Shown: piece by piece, positions 1 to 9,424 of the stretch
How positions within the stretch are numbered: the first letter of the stretch is position 1
Layout of the letters: each line of letters begins with the position of its first letter
Assembly: GCA_003135135.1 (NCBI GenBank)
Contig: PLDK01000006.1
Location: forward strand, 121,886-174,114
Direction of reading: 5' to 3'
DNA length: 52,229 nt
Origin: Deltaproteobacteria bacterium
Lineage (GTDB): Bacteria; Desulfobacterota; Binatia; Binatales; Binataceae
Program-made: the position numbers and the translations under genes
The notes under the pieces: model-generated
The model's input: the letters and a program-made list of their open reading frames with translations, nothing else
The model's database searches: none
What the model was told of the DNA's origin: nothing

Positions 1-16
1 TCCTTCATGCCGCCGC

Positions 17-35
17 CAACGGAGCGCGGCCTCAA
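17..35 (+). repeat. Fragment of the dispersed hairpin repeat
   Basis: Nineteen bases match the centre of the repeat found at 7425-7537 and, inverted, at 49301-49400, with one difference. Nothing else is recognisable in positions 1-288: no convincing gene, and only a TATAAA box at 251-256 that could be a -10 element for the lipoprotein gene starting at 289. Confidence 0.4.
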
Positions 36-288
36 CACCGCGCACCCGCCGCAACGGCTGAACTTTTCAGCCTGCCCACGCCGCCCCCTGACGTGCTAAA
101 TGATCACCTATGCACTTCGCTCATCGCACCCATTCCGCGCGCATTCACTCATCTGCAATCGTCAGGCGAACCCCCGTCGCACGAAATATTACTTTTGTCG
201 GAACAAAGCTAGCCTTGGTGGTATGCCCATCGCTGAACCCCAACATATGGTATAAATCGCTCTTTTTTCACTTATCCTGATCCTCAAA

Positions 289-741
289 ATGAACGCCAAA
301 ATTGCACTCATAATCCTCGCGACGACCCTAGCCGCCTGCAAAACCGCACCGCCCTGCCCGCCCGGAACCCGGCAGACGGGCGAGGCGCCGCCCAACGGCT
401 CCGAGACTGCGTGCGTGAAGACCGTCAACGGCCATGACGTCAAAGAGGGACCGTTCGTGATCTATCGCGACGAGGGGTCCAAAATGCTCCAGGGCGAATA
501 CCACGACGGAAAGCAGAGCGGCGAATGGACCCAGTGGTTCGACAACGGACAGAAAGCTTCGATCGATCACTACAAGGACGGCGTGCAGGACGGCGAGCAC
601 GTCGGTTGGTACACCAACGGCAAAATATCCGCGACCGGAATGTACAAGAACGGCAAGCGCGAGGGCGTGTGGAAGCGATGGGATCCCCAAGGCTTCAAGA
701 ATTGGGAGGAAACCTACAAGGACGACAAGAAAATCTCATGA
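289..741 (+). CDS. MORN-repeat lipoprotein
   Basis: A 150-residue exported lipoprotein. The first 17 residues form a short signal peptide ending in the lipobox L-A-A-C (Cys17), so the mature protein should be lipid-anchored at the cell envelope. From about residue 52 onward there are roughly four repeats of the MORN/YwqK type, with the pattern G-x-W-x-x-W/Y-x-x-N-G followed by Y-x-x-G (for example GEWTQWFDNGQK). Proteins of this type are common in Gram-negative bacteria; their role is mostly structural or unknown, and some are labelled YwqK-family antitoxins without proof. The gene stands alone and runs convergently into aroF, with 37 bp between the two stop codons. Function is not assigned beyond family. 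Confidence 0.8.
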   Translation: MNAKIALIILATTLAACKTAPPCPPGTRQTGEAPPNGSETACVKTVNGHDVKEGPFVIYRDEGSKMLQGEYHDGKQSGEWTQWFDNGQKASIDHYKDGVQDGEHVGWYTNGKISATGMYKNGKREGVWKRWDPQGFKNWEETYKDDKKIS

Positions 742-778
742 CCGCGCGAGTTTTCAATGCCCCCGGCGAAAGCGAAAT

Positions 779-1798
779 TTACAGCGTTCTTCCCACCGCC
801 TCGGCCAGCGGCTTGAGCGCCTTCATCAAGTCGGCAAATCGCGACGGCTTCAACTGCTGCGGGCCGTCGGACAGCGCGCTCTCGGGCGTGGGATGCACCT
901 CGATCAGCAATCCGTCGGCGCCCGCCGCGATCGCTGCCAGCGCCATCGGCGCCACCAGCGAGTAGATTCCCGTCCCGTGGCTCGGATCGACAATCACCGG
1001 CAGATGCGTCCATGCCTTGAGCAGCGGCACGGCGTTCAGATCGAGCGTGTTGCGCGTCGCGGTCTCGAAGGTGCGGATCCCGCGCTCGCACAGCACCACG
1101 TTCGGATTGCCCTCCGACAGAATATATTCCGCCGCCATCATGAACTCTTCGAGCTTCATCGACATGCCGCGCTTGAGCAGCACCGGCTTCTTGATTCTTC
1201 CCAGCCGGCGCAGCAGCGAGAAATTCTGCGCATTGCGCGCCCCGACTTGCAGCATGTCGGAATGCTCGGCGACCAGATCGATATCGTGCGGATCCATAAT
1301 TTCGGTCACCACCGGCAACCCTACGCGCCGCCCGGCGCGTTCGAGCAACACCAGCCCCTCCTCTTCCATCCCCTGAAACGAGTACGGCGACGTCCGCGGC
1401 TTGAACGCTCCCCCGCGCAAAGCATGAGCGCCCGCTGCCTTGACCGCGTCGGCCGCGGCCTCGATTTGCGCCTCGCTCTCGACCGCGCACGGTCCCGCGA
1501 TCACCGTGATTCGCGGGCCTCCGATTTCGGCGTTGCCGACCTTGATTCGCGAGCCTTCGGGCCGCACCTCGCGCGACGCCAGCTTGAACGACCGCACCAC
1601 CGGCATCACCCGCTCCACCCCGGCTACCGATTCCAGATGCGTCAGCTGATGCTTCTCGCCACGCTCGTCGCCCACGCATGCGACCACCGTGCGCTCGACG
1701 CCGCGGATAATGTGCGCGTTGTAGTCGAGATCCTCGACCATCCTGACAACCGCCTGAATTTCGGCTTCGGTGGCATGCGATTTCATTACGACGATCAA
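779..1798 (-). CDS. aroF: 3-deoxy-7-phosphoheptulonate synthase (DAHP synthase)
   Basis: Condenses phosphoenolpyruvate with erythrose 4-phosphate in the first step of the shikimate pathway to aromatic amino acids; cytoplasmic. The 339-residue protein has an N-terminal ferredoxin-like domain (about 1-70) and a KDO8P/DAHP-synthase-type barrel, the type I-beta layout of Thermotoga and Bacillus enzymes. Visible signatures are [54 protein letters not shown] and [17 protein letters not shown]; they supply the metal-binding Cys, His and Glu residues and the phosphate-binding Arg and Lys residues. The N-terminal domain is where feedback inhibition by aromatic amino acids acts in this subtype (family knowledge). 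No other shikimate gene is adjacent. The start is the only ATG that gives the usual N-terminal MIVVM. Confidence 0.95.
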   Translation of the reverse strand: MIVVMKSHATEAEIQAVVRMVEDLDYNAHIIRGVERTVVACVGDERGEKHQLTHLESVAGVERVMPVVRSFKLASREVRPEGSRIKVGNAEIGGPRITVIAGPCAVESEAQIEAAADAVKAAGAHALRGGAFKPRTSPYSFQGMEEEGLVLLERAGRRVGLPVVTEIMDPHDIDLVAEHSDMLQVGARNAQNFSLLRRLGRIKKPVLLKRGMSMKLEEFMMAAEYILSEGNPNVVLCERGIRTFETATRNTLDLNAVPLLKAWTHLPVIVDPSHGTGIYSLVAPMALAAIAAGADGLLIEVHPTPESALSDGPQQLKPSRFADLMKALKPLAEAVGRTL

Positions 1799-1955
1799 GT
1801 GAGGAACCCCCTGCGATATGCTTGTGCGCCGCGCGGCCTTTGCGCTCGAGCAATGGAATGGCCGCTCGACCCCTGATAATTCTGACTCTACAGCATGTTA
1901 TCATCGACCGGAACCGAGCGCCCGCAACCCGATCGGCGCATCGAAGGAAGCAGTT

Positions 1956-2723
1956 TTGCCAGCTAAGCCGCATCCCCATCATCCACTCAGGATCGTTCAC
2001 ACTTCCGACGTTCACCTGGAAAGCGATACGTTCGGGTCAGGCCAGCGGGGCGCGCAGTTGCGTGGCATAGTGCGCAGCGCATTTGCCCGGGTCATCGATA
2101 TCGCCAACGACCGCAACGCCGACCTGCTGCTGATAGTCGGCGATCTGTTCGATTCGGCGCGCATCAGCGAAGAAGGCCTCGCCTTCGCGATGGAAACGAT
2201 CGGACGGGCCCGGATGCCGGTCGTGATGATTCCCGGCAATCATGACGCGCACGACGAGCGATCGATCTATGCAGGCCTCGCGCCCGGCGCGATCCCGGAA
2301 AACCTGCACCTGATTCTCGAGCCCGAGGGCAGAGCAATCGATTTTCCCGAGCTTGCGGCTCGCGTATGGGGCCGCGCGCTGGTCGAGCATACGCCTGACT
2401 ACCGGCCGCTCGGCGGCGTGCCCGAGCGGGAGGAAGGACTCTGGAACATCGCGCTGGCGCACGGATTTTACATGGAGGAAGGCGAGACTGAACGATCGTC
2501 GCCGATCACGCCGGCGGAAATCGAGCAGTCGCGCTACGACTACGTGGCGCTCGGCCACGTGCACGTCTTAGGCGACGTGTCGCAGGGCGCGACGCGCGCC
2601 TTTTATTGCGGAACGCCGGCGCCGCTTTATTCGAGCGAGAATTCCGGATGGGTGCTGTGGGTCAATTGCGTCCCCGGGCAGCCCGTCTCAATTGAACGCT
2701 TGATGGTGCGAAAATCAGACTGA
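1956..2723 (+). CDS. SbcD-like metallophosphoesterase (DNA repair exonuclease family)
   Basis: A 255-residue calcineurin-like phosphoesterase. Metal-binding motifs appear in family order: HTSDVHL near the N-terminus, VGDLFDS, PGNHDAHD, LAHG and GHVHV at the C-terminal end. These supply the Asp, Asn and His ligands of a dinuclear centre. The order and spacing match the SbcD/Mre11-like nuclease subgroup, but the protein is shorter than true SbcD (about 400 residues) and no SbcC-like ATPase is adjacent, so the substrate is open. The frame is open upstream to 1818, but a strong Shine-Dalgarno (GAAGGAAG, 1943-1950) precedes a TTG at 1956, and the sequence before it reads like non-coding DNA; TTG 1956 is preferred. 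The gene converges with the receiver gene with 15 bp between them. Confidence 0.85.
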   Translation: MPAKPHPHHPLRIVHTSDVHLESDTFGSGQRGAQLRGIVRSAFARVIDIANDRNADLLLIVGDLFDSARISEEGLAFAMETIGRARMPVVMIPGNHDAHDERSIYAGLAPGAIPENLHLILEPEGRAIDFPELAARVWGRALVEHTPDYRPLGGVPEREEGLWNIALAHGFYMEEGETERSSPITPAEIEQSRYDYVALGHVHVLGDVSQGATRAFYCGTPAPLYSSENSGWVLWVNCVPGQPVSIERLMVRKSD

Positions 2724-2738
2724 CGGTGGGCTGGCGAA

Positions 2739-3179
2739 TCAGCGCCCGGAGGCGGCTTGGTCGGTGCGTCTGAGTTCCGGATAAACATCCGACAGCCGGC
2801 GCCACGCCCGCTTCAGGCCGAGCATGTCGACCGGCCCGGGAATGCATTCGAGCGCGCCCTCGCGCATATAGGTTCGCTGGGCGTCGGCTGACTGCGGCGC
2901 GGTGACGATCACGATCGACGTCGCAGGCGACTCGCGGCGAATCATCCTGAACAGCGATAACGCATCGACCCCGCGCGCACTGCTCAGCCCGGCGTCGAGC
3001 GCGATCACATCTGGACGCGTCGTGCGAAAAATGTCGATTGTCTGCGCGACCGTCTCGGTTTCCGCAACCACCTGACATCCTCCGCATTCGAGATGACTGC
3101 GCATGATGTCACGCGTGGTTCCCAACCTATGCGCAATGAGCGCTCGGACTACCATCGGCGGCTCCTCTTGGGCAGGCAC
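2739..3179 (-). CDS. Stand-alone receiver-domain protein, degenerate active site
   Basis: A 146-residue CheY-like single domain without an output domain. The phospho-acceptor Asp is present in VIALDAGL, and the beta4 Thr is present in VIVTAP. The acidic pair that normally follows beta1 is missing (ALIAHRLG in place of the usual DD), and the conserved Lys of the KP motif is replaced (IPGPVD). Mg-dependent phosphorylation is therefore doubtful; such pseudo-receivers often act by protein contact (family knowledge). No histidine kinase is adjacent. A second Met at residue 9 (first base 3155) is an alternative start. Confidence 0.75.
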   Translation of the reverse strand: MPAQEEPPMVVRALIAHRLGTTRDIMRSHLECGGCQVVAETETVAQTIDIFRTTRPDVIALDAGLSSARGVDALSLFRMIRRESPATSIVIVTAPQSADAQRTYMREGALECIPGPVDMLGLKRAWRRLSDVYPELRRTDQAASGR

Positions 3180-3503
3180 TGCGCCAGCCCAATTCCCAAG
3201 GCCTTGACAGCAGCGCCCGGGCTAACCGTTTAGCAAGCTCGGGGCCAAGAAAATGTCAGCTTCGAACCAGCGCTAACCCCCCAATTTGCCAACCGACTGA
3301 CCGCGGCCAATCGGGCCAGTTCATTGAGTATTTGGGCGCTATCCAGTTCGCCCACCATACGATTGGAATTTTTGATCGTCGTTGCATGCGAGCGATTTGT
3401 TGCATCGCAGTGACACCAATCAAGACTCGTTTAGAATGTTTACGCGTCGGCTTATAGCGTTTTGGAGCTGACCGATCCCCCGATGCAAGGGCTCGCCGAG
3501 GCC
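3180..3503. other. Intergenic, no gene seen
   Basis: About 320 bases between the receiver gene and the groEL terminator. It carries only short open frames without family resemblance. No RNA gene or clear regulatory motif was recognised. Confidence 0.5.
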
Positions 3504-3542
3504 AAAAAAAACAGCGGCGGAGCCTCGATGGCACCGCCGCTG
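3504..3542 (-). terminator. Rho-independent terminator of groESL
   Basis: A perfect 9-bp inverted repeat (CAGCGGCGG at 3512-3520, CCGCCGCTG at 3534-3542) with a 13-base loop. Read on the minus strand it is followed by eight T (3504-3511). It lies about 50 bases after the groEL stop. Confidence 0.9.
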
Positions 3543-3594
3543 ATGTTACTCATGTCGCCAGGCCGTGACCTGGCGCGCGCAACTGACTTCTCGA

Positions 3595-5262
<1,668 letters not shown>

Positions 5263-5306
5263 TCATCGGATCAGATTGGGATTCGCTTGCGAGCAGGCCG
5301 AAATGC

Positions 5307-5594
5307 CTACTCGATGATTCCCAGGATGTCGTCCTCGCGCAGGATCAGCAGATCTTCGCCCTCGTGCTTGAACTCGCTGCCCGAGTATTTGCCGAACAGG
5401 ATCTTGTCCCCCGCCTTGACCTCAATGGGGATAAGCTTGCCGTCGTCGCCATATTTGCCCTTGCCGACGGCGACAACCTTGCCCTCCTGGGGCTTTTCCT
5501 TGGCGGTGTCCGGGATGATTATTCCACCCTTGGTCCGCTCCTCTTCCTTGATACGCCTGACGAGAATTCGATCGCCCAGTGGCTTGATTTTCAT
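5307..5594 (-). CDS. groES: Co-chaperonin GroES (10 kDa)
   Basis: The heptameric lid of the GroEL chamber. The 95-residue product begins [14 protein letters not shown], exactly the family N-terminus, so the ATG whose first base is 5594 is the start although the frame is open to 5693. The mobile loop ([19 protein letters not shown], about 17-35) carries the I-I-I GroEL-binding edge, and the C-terminal half has [13 protein letters not shown] and the usual [15 protein letters not shown]-type ending. A GGAGG lies 13 bases upstream, rather far but the only candidate ribosome site. First gene of the groES-groEL operon. Confidence 0.97.
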   Translation of the reverse strand: MKIKPLGDRILVRRIKEEERTKGGIIIPDTAKEKPQEGKVVAVGKGKYGDDGKLIPIEVKAGDKILFGKYSGSEFKHEGEDLLILREDDILGIIE

Positions 5595-5658
5595 TGGGGA
5601 CCAGCAGCCTCCTTGCTTGCTAAAAGCGTTGCTTGGCTGGACGATTCCAGCCGTCGGA

Positions 5659-5686
5659 AAGTTAATTACTGTCCGGGGTTTGTCAA
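5659..5686 (-). promoter_or_regulatory. Probable sigma-70-type promoter of groESL
   Basis: On the minus strand a perfect -35 TTGACA (5681-5686) is followed after 16 bases by TAACTT (5659-5664) as a weak -10. The CIRCE operator abuts the -35 box, consistent with repressor blocking polymerase. Promoter use is inferred, not shown. Confidence 0.6.
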
Positions 5687-5713
5687 TTGGCACTCGCGAT
5701 GCCTGAGTGCTAA
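5687..5713 (-). promoter_or_regulatory. CIRCE operator (HrcA binding site)
   Basis: TTGGCACTC, nine spacer bases, GAGTGCTAA: the CIRCE inverted repeat with one change from the consensus TTAGCACTC-N9-GAGTGCTAA. It sits about 90 bp upstream of groES. CIRCE is bound by the heat-sensitive repressor HrcA, whose gene is not in the window. Confidence 0.93.
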
Positions 5714-5846
5714 CCGCAGTCTAGCCGGATACGCAAGAAATGCAAGGCCTGTGCGCAAACTTGTGGACGGCGCGTGGATACCCGCAAGCGCGCAACGAAA
5801 CGGCCGCCCAAATCCCCGCCATCGACCTCCTCACTTTAGCTACCCA

Positions 5847-5879
5847 TTTGCGTCATCGCCGCCGCGGCGATGACGCAAA
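5847..5879. repeat. Perfect 33-base palindrome
   Basis: Two 16-base arms (TTTGCGTCATCGCCGC and its exact complement) around one central base, between groES and the DUF1329 gene. No T-run follows on either strand, so it is not a classic terminator; it could be an operator or a cruciform site. The rest of 5714-6037 shows no gene. Confidence 0.7.
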
Positions 5880-6037
5880 CGGAAGCACTATGTGTCAGAG
5901 CGCACCAACGACCGAACGGGTTTTAACGATGTCTGTTGGAAATTTCAAGCGATTAGCGCTGGCACAATCTGTGCGTGCGTATTATCAGATTGGCTTATAA
6001 CGCCCCCTGGCGCAGAGACCAAATCGGAGGAACGGCA

Positions 6038-7348
6038 ATGATCAAACTTTCCCACAGGGTGACGCAGCTCGCCGCGACCGTCACAGCGTTTGCGCTCGCA
6101 CTCATGTTCGGCGTGTCGGCCGCCTCCGCGCAGGTGAAGCCGGGCGATTTTATAACCCCCAGCAACGCGGGGCAGGTCAAAGAACTCGTGTCGCCTGGCG
6201 TGTACTACAAAGTCCAGCACGGGATGACCATGAAGATCGTAGCGTCCCAGCGCGTCGATTGGCCGCCGCCGTACCAGGATGCGACCGAGAAATATTCCTC
6301 GCAGGTACTCCTTTCCAAGGACCATCGGAGCTTGATCGGCTACGTCGCCGGCCAGCCGTTCCCGCTGATCGATCCGAACGACCCCCAGGTCGCCGAGAAG
6401 ATCATCTGGAACAACGTCTTTCGCCCGATCACCAGCGATGACTACGACCTGCGCTTTTACGACTGTGAGACGGCCTACGAACAAAGCGGCCCGCAGACGC
6501 TCCAGATCGAGAACATCGAGATCGGCCATTACGCGGGTTACGACCTGGTGGGCCGCACCGAAGTCGAGCCGACCCCGACCGACCCCGATTTCAAGATTAC
6601 CGGCCGCATCTGGCTGTTCGCCCTCTATCCGATCCTGGCGCCGGAGGAGATTCGCGGCACCGGCTTCATCCGCTACCGTTATAACGACCCCAACCGCGGC
6701 GACGACGTCTGGGATTGGGCCAAGAATACGCGGCGCATCAGGCGTCTCAACGAGTCTCAGAGCAGCTCGGCAAGCACCGCCAACGGCAGTTCGGCGACTA
6801 CCTGGGATCCGGATCACTACGCGGGCTTCAATCCCAAGACCGAGGAGTATGACTACAAGTACCTCGGTGAGAAGAACATGCTTGCGGTCGCAAACGCCGA
6901 GCATTCACCCGAGATCCGATGCGCCACCGACGGCGGCACCAGCGCGTGTCCGGAGGCATGGGAGTCTCGCCATATGTACGTGGTGCAGGCGGTGCCAAGG
7001 CCCGGAAAGGTCAATGCGATCGATTCGAAGACCGTGGTGTACGTCGACGGCGAAATGTGGTTCGAGCCGTATATCGACACCTACGATCATACCAACCAAC
7101 TGTTCCGCAACCACATCTACTGGCTGACCACTCGCGACCGTCCGGTGCCGGATGCGAGGGTCGCGATTTATCCGTTCAAGCGCTCGTTCGTGGTGGGCGC
7201 GTGCTCGACCGACTTGCAGTCGGGGATGGCCTCGATGTGCTATCTGCCGGGCCGCGACACGCCCGAGCGCGAGTGCTGGTACATCAATATGGGCGCGGTG
7301 GACAAGAGCTTCTTCACCACCGACGCGATGGCGAAAGCGGCGCACTGA
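6038..7348 (+). CDS. DUF1329 exported protein
   Basis: A 436-residue member of the DUF1329 family, outer-membrane/periplasmic proteins common in Proteobacteria and Binatota-like genomes and often found near RND exporters or hydrophobic-compound degradation genes; molecular role unknown. A Sec signal peptide (about 1-31) ends ASA-Q. Family features include the early GDFITPSNAGQVKELVSPGVY region, GYVAGQPFP, a central IRGTGFIRYRY, and the late aromatic-rich YDHTNQLFRNHIYW and ECWYINMG. The ATG at 6038 has a good ribosome site (CGGAGGAA, 8 bases upstream) and directly begins the signal peptide. It is a single gene with a strong hairpin after it; no RND partner is adjacent. Confidence 0.88.
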   Translation: MIKLSHRVTQLAATVTAFALALMFGVSAASAQVKPGDFITPSNAGQVKELVSPGVYYKVQHGMTMKIVASQRVDWPPPYQDATEKYSSQVLLSKDHRSLIGYVAGQPFPLIDPNDPQVAEKIIWNNVFRPITSDDYDLRFYDCETAYEQSGPQTLQIENIEIGHYAGYDLVGRTEVEPTPTDPDFKITGRIWLFALYPILAPEEIRGTGFIRYRYNDPNRGDDVWDWAKNTRRIRRLNESQSSSASTANGSSATTWDPDHYAGFNPKTEEYDYKYLGEKNMLAVANAEHSPEIRCATDGGTSACPEAWESRHMYVVQAVPRPGKVNAIDSKTVVYVDGEMWFEPYIDTYDHTNQLFRNHIYWLTTRDRPVPDARVAIYPFKRSFVVGACSTDLQSGMASMCYLPGRDTPERECWYINMGAVDKSFFTTDAMAKAAH

Positions 7349-7378
7349 TTTCTGCGCCATCGCCAACCGACACGATTG

Positions 7379-7414
7379 CCGCGGGGCCGGTGCATGATTG
7401 CGCCGGCCCCGCGG
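7379..7414 (+). terminator. Strong GC hairpin after the DUF1329 gene
   Basis: A perfect 12-bp stem (CCGCGGGGCCGG at 7379-7390 with its complement at 7403-7414) and a 12-base loop, 30 bases after the stop. There is no T-tract, so termination efficiency or Rho dependence is uncertain. Confidence 0.55.
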
Positions 7415-7424
7415 CGCATCAGCC

Positions 7425-7537
7425 GTGGCGACGGCGGCGCAGCATTAGGCCGTTGGCAGGGGCCGCGCGCGACAACGGAGCGCGGCCTTAATACTGGGTG
7501 CAGGGCTCAGCCCTGCGGTGCAGGGGTCACCCCTGCC
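7425..7537 (+). repeat. Dispersed three-hairpin repeat, copy 1
   Basis: Matches 49301-49400 in inverted orientation over about 100 bases. It contains three stem-loops: 7461-7487 (GGCCGCGC arms), 7500-7516 (GCAGGG arms) and 7520-7536 (GCAGGGG arms). The last overlaps the stop codon of the minus-strand HAD gene. Resembles REP-type intergenic repeats; no transposase is attached. Confidence 0.75.
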
Positions 7538-8003
7538 CGAAGAAATCTTTGGCCGCGACGAACCTGGCGACGCCCGCCGCCGCGCCCGCCAGCCTATCGA
7601 CTTCCTGATCGCCGACCATCGTGGACGATGCCAAATCCACGCCGTACAGCTCGGCAAGCTCCGTGATCATTCCACCCTTGGGCTTGCGGCATTCGCACTT
7701 GTCGTCGTCGGTATGCGGACAGATTTGCCACGCGGTCAGGATGTCGCCGAGCTGATGGTCGAGCCTCGCGAGCGCTGCCTCCATTTTCTTCGCCGTTAGC
7801 CGGCCGCGCCTGATTCCCGCCTGGTTGGTCACGACGAACATCAGATGGTCGTGTATCGGGCGAAGCTTTTCAGCCACGCCGGGAAGCAGTTCGACTACTA
7901 CGTCGCCGTTCGCGTCGAGCGGGATCTCGCGCGTGTCGTTGAGCTTGACCAGCGTGCCGCCGAGATCGAAGAACAGGGCCGCGTTGCCATTGGGATTGGC
8001 CAT
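7527..8003 (-). CDS. HAD-superfamily hydrolase, subfamily IIIA (GmhB-like)
   Basis: A 158-residue HAD phosphatase. The nucleophile motif is FFDLGGT, with the first Asp present but the usual second Asp replaced by Gly, which may weaken or change phosphatase chemistry. VVTNQAG is motif II; RKPKGGM carries the motif III Lys; MVGDQEVD is motif IV. CPHTDDDKCECRKP has the Cys/His pattern of the zinc loop of GmhB and histidinol-phosphatase-type HADs. Heptose or other phosphosugar substrates are possible but not shown. Its ATG (first base 8003) follows the aminotransferase stop by 14 bases, so it is the last gene of the five-gene minus-strand unit. Its last codons lie inside the dispersed repeat. Confidence 0.8.
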   Translation of the reverse strand: MANPNGNAALFFDLGGTLVKLNDTREIPLDANGDVVVELLPGVAEKLRPIHDHLMFVVTNQAGIRRGRLTAKKMEAALARLDHQLGDILTAWQICPHTDDDKCECRKPKGGMITELAELYGVDLASSTMVGDQEVDRLAGAAAGVARFVAAKDFFGQG

Positions 8004-8017
8004 CGAAAAAAACTCTC

Positions 8018-9379
8018 TTATGCGTGGCGCCAATCGACGTGGTCGCGAACGTGCGCGAATACTTCGTCGAGGATCGCGATGCCGGCCTCGGCTTGCGCCT
8101 CGGTAATAACCAGCGCGGGATTGATTCGAATCTTGGGAAAGTAGCCCATGATCACCAGCCCGCGCTTGAGGCATTCGGCGAATATCAGCTCGGTGACTTT
8201 TTTGCCGAGCAGTTCCTTGGTCTCGAGATCGCGAACCAGCTCGACGCCAATCATCAGTCCCCTGCCGCGGACGTCGCCGATGAACTGGTACTTCTCCTTG
8301 AGTTGCACCAGCCGCGACAGCATCATCGCGCCGACCTTGCGCGAGTTCTCGACCAGGTGCTGTTTCTGAATCGCGCCAATCGTCTCCGCCACCGCCACCG
8401 CCGCGAGCGGGTTTCCGCCGTAGCTCGACGACGACGCGCTCGGCTTCGAGAACGGCTCCGCCTTGCCCAGTTCGTCGCTTAGCAGCACGCCCGACACCGG
8501 ATATCCGGAACCCATCCCCTTGCCGACGGTGACGATATCCGGGTGAACGCCGCTGTGGTCGACGCCCCACCATTTTCCGGTCCGTCCGAAGCCGGTGATC
8601 ATCTCGTCGGCGATCAGCAGCGCGCCGAAATCCTTGGCCACCGATTTGACCGCCGGCATCCAGTCGTCGGGCGGAATCACGTTGCCCGCGGTGCCCTGCA
8701 TCGGCTCCGCGATGATCGCAGCGAGCGCGCCGCCGGAACTCATCTTGATTTGCTGACGCGCGAAATCGACGCAGTAAAGCCCGCACTCGGGATGCTTCAG
8801 CTTGAACGGGCATCGATAGCAGTCCGCGTACGGCACAGTGTACTGCCCGCCCTGCAGCGGTCCGTAGCCTTGCTTCGATTCGTCGCCGATAAGTCCGATC
8901 ACGCCGCCGGACTTGCCGTGGAAGCCGCCCCAGAAACTCACGACTTCGTGCTTGCCGGTCGCCGAACGCGCCAGCCGAAGCGCGGCTTCGACCGCCTCTG
9001 CGCCGCCGCTATATAGATGTGCGCGGCGCAGTCCCGCGGGCGCGACCTCGGCCAGCAGCTTGAACGCCGCCGCGCGCTCTTTGGTCGCGAACGTGCCGAC
9101 CATCAGGCGCGACGCCTGACGCGCCAGCGCTTGCGCCAGTGCGGGATGCGCATGGCCGAGGCTCGCGACCCCGACACCGGCGAAGAAATCCACGAAGGTG
9201 TTGCCGTCGGCGTCGGTGAGCGTCGCGCCTTCGCCGTGATCGAACGCGATGCCGACCAGCAGCGAAATCCGCTGGCGCCCCGGCGCGATATACTTTTGTT
9301 CGGTGTCGAAGATCTCCTTCGATTTGGGGCCTGGAACCGATGTCTTGATTGATGGAAGTTTTCCGTCAGTGGTTGTCAT
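8018..9379 (-). CDS. Class III PLP-dependent aminotransferase
   Basis: A 453-residue fold-type I transaminase of the GabT/ornithine aminotransferase class. Visible parts are DFFAGVGVASLGHAHP, the cofactor-phosphate region YSGGAEAVEAALRLARSATG, LLIADEMITGFGRTG with the PLP-binding Asp258, and VTVGKGMGSGYP with the Schiff-base Lys287. A four-Cys stretch (C187, C190, C199, C203) is shared with the dialkylglycine decarboxylase/AAT-like subgroup. The amino acceptor cannot be read from sequence; omega-amino or polyol aldehydes are typical for the class. Located 45 bp after the ATP-grasp gene and 14 bp before the HAD gene in one apparent operon; the context suggests it adds an amino group to a headgroup or metabolite. 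Confidence 0.88.
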   Translation of the reverse strand: MTTTDGKLPSIKTSVPGPKSKEIFDTEQKYIAPGRQRISLLVGIAFDHGEGATLTDADGNTFVDFFAGVGVASLGHAHPALAQALARQASRLMVGTFATKERAAAFKLLAEVAPAGLRRAHLYSGGAEAVEAALRLARSATGKHEVVSFWGGFHGKSGGVIGLIGDESKQGYGPLQGGQYTVPYADCYRCPFKLKHPECGLYCVDFARQQIKMSSGGALAAIIAEPMQGTAGNVIPPDDWMPAVKSVAKDFGALLIADEMITGFGRTGKWWGVDHSGVHPDIVTVGKGMGSGYPVSGVLLSDELGKAEPFSKPSASSSSYGGNPLAAVAVAETIGAIQKQHLVENSRKVGAMMLSRLVQLKEKYQFIGDVRGRGLMIGVELVRDLETKELLGKKVTELIFAECLKRGLVIMGYFPKIRINPALVITEAQAEAGIAILDEVFAHVRDHVDWRHA

Positions 9380-9424
9380 CAGAATGGTCGCAGTCCGATT
9401 CCTTGTTTGAATTTCTTGCCGCGT

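Noticed and set aside
714-2015. 433-codon open frame opposite the metallophosphoesterase leader and within aroF
   Set aside because: Arg/Gly/Ala-rich translation typical of an off-frame shadow in GC-rich DNA; aroF in another frame of the same strand explains the region.
5945-6904. 319-codon minus-strand frame opposite the DUF1329 gene
   Set aside because: No family resemblance, and the plus strand encodes a well-supported exported protein with a ribosome site.
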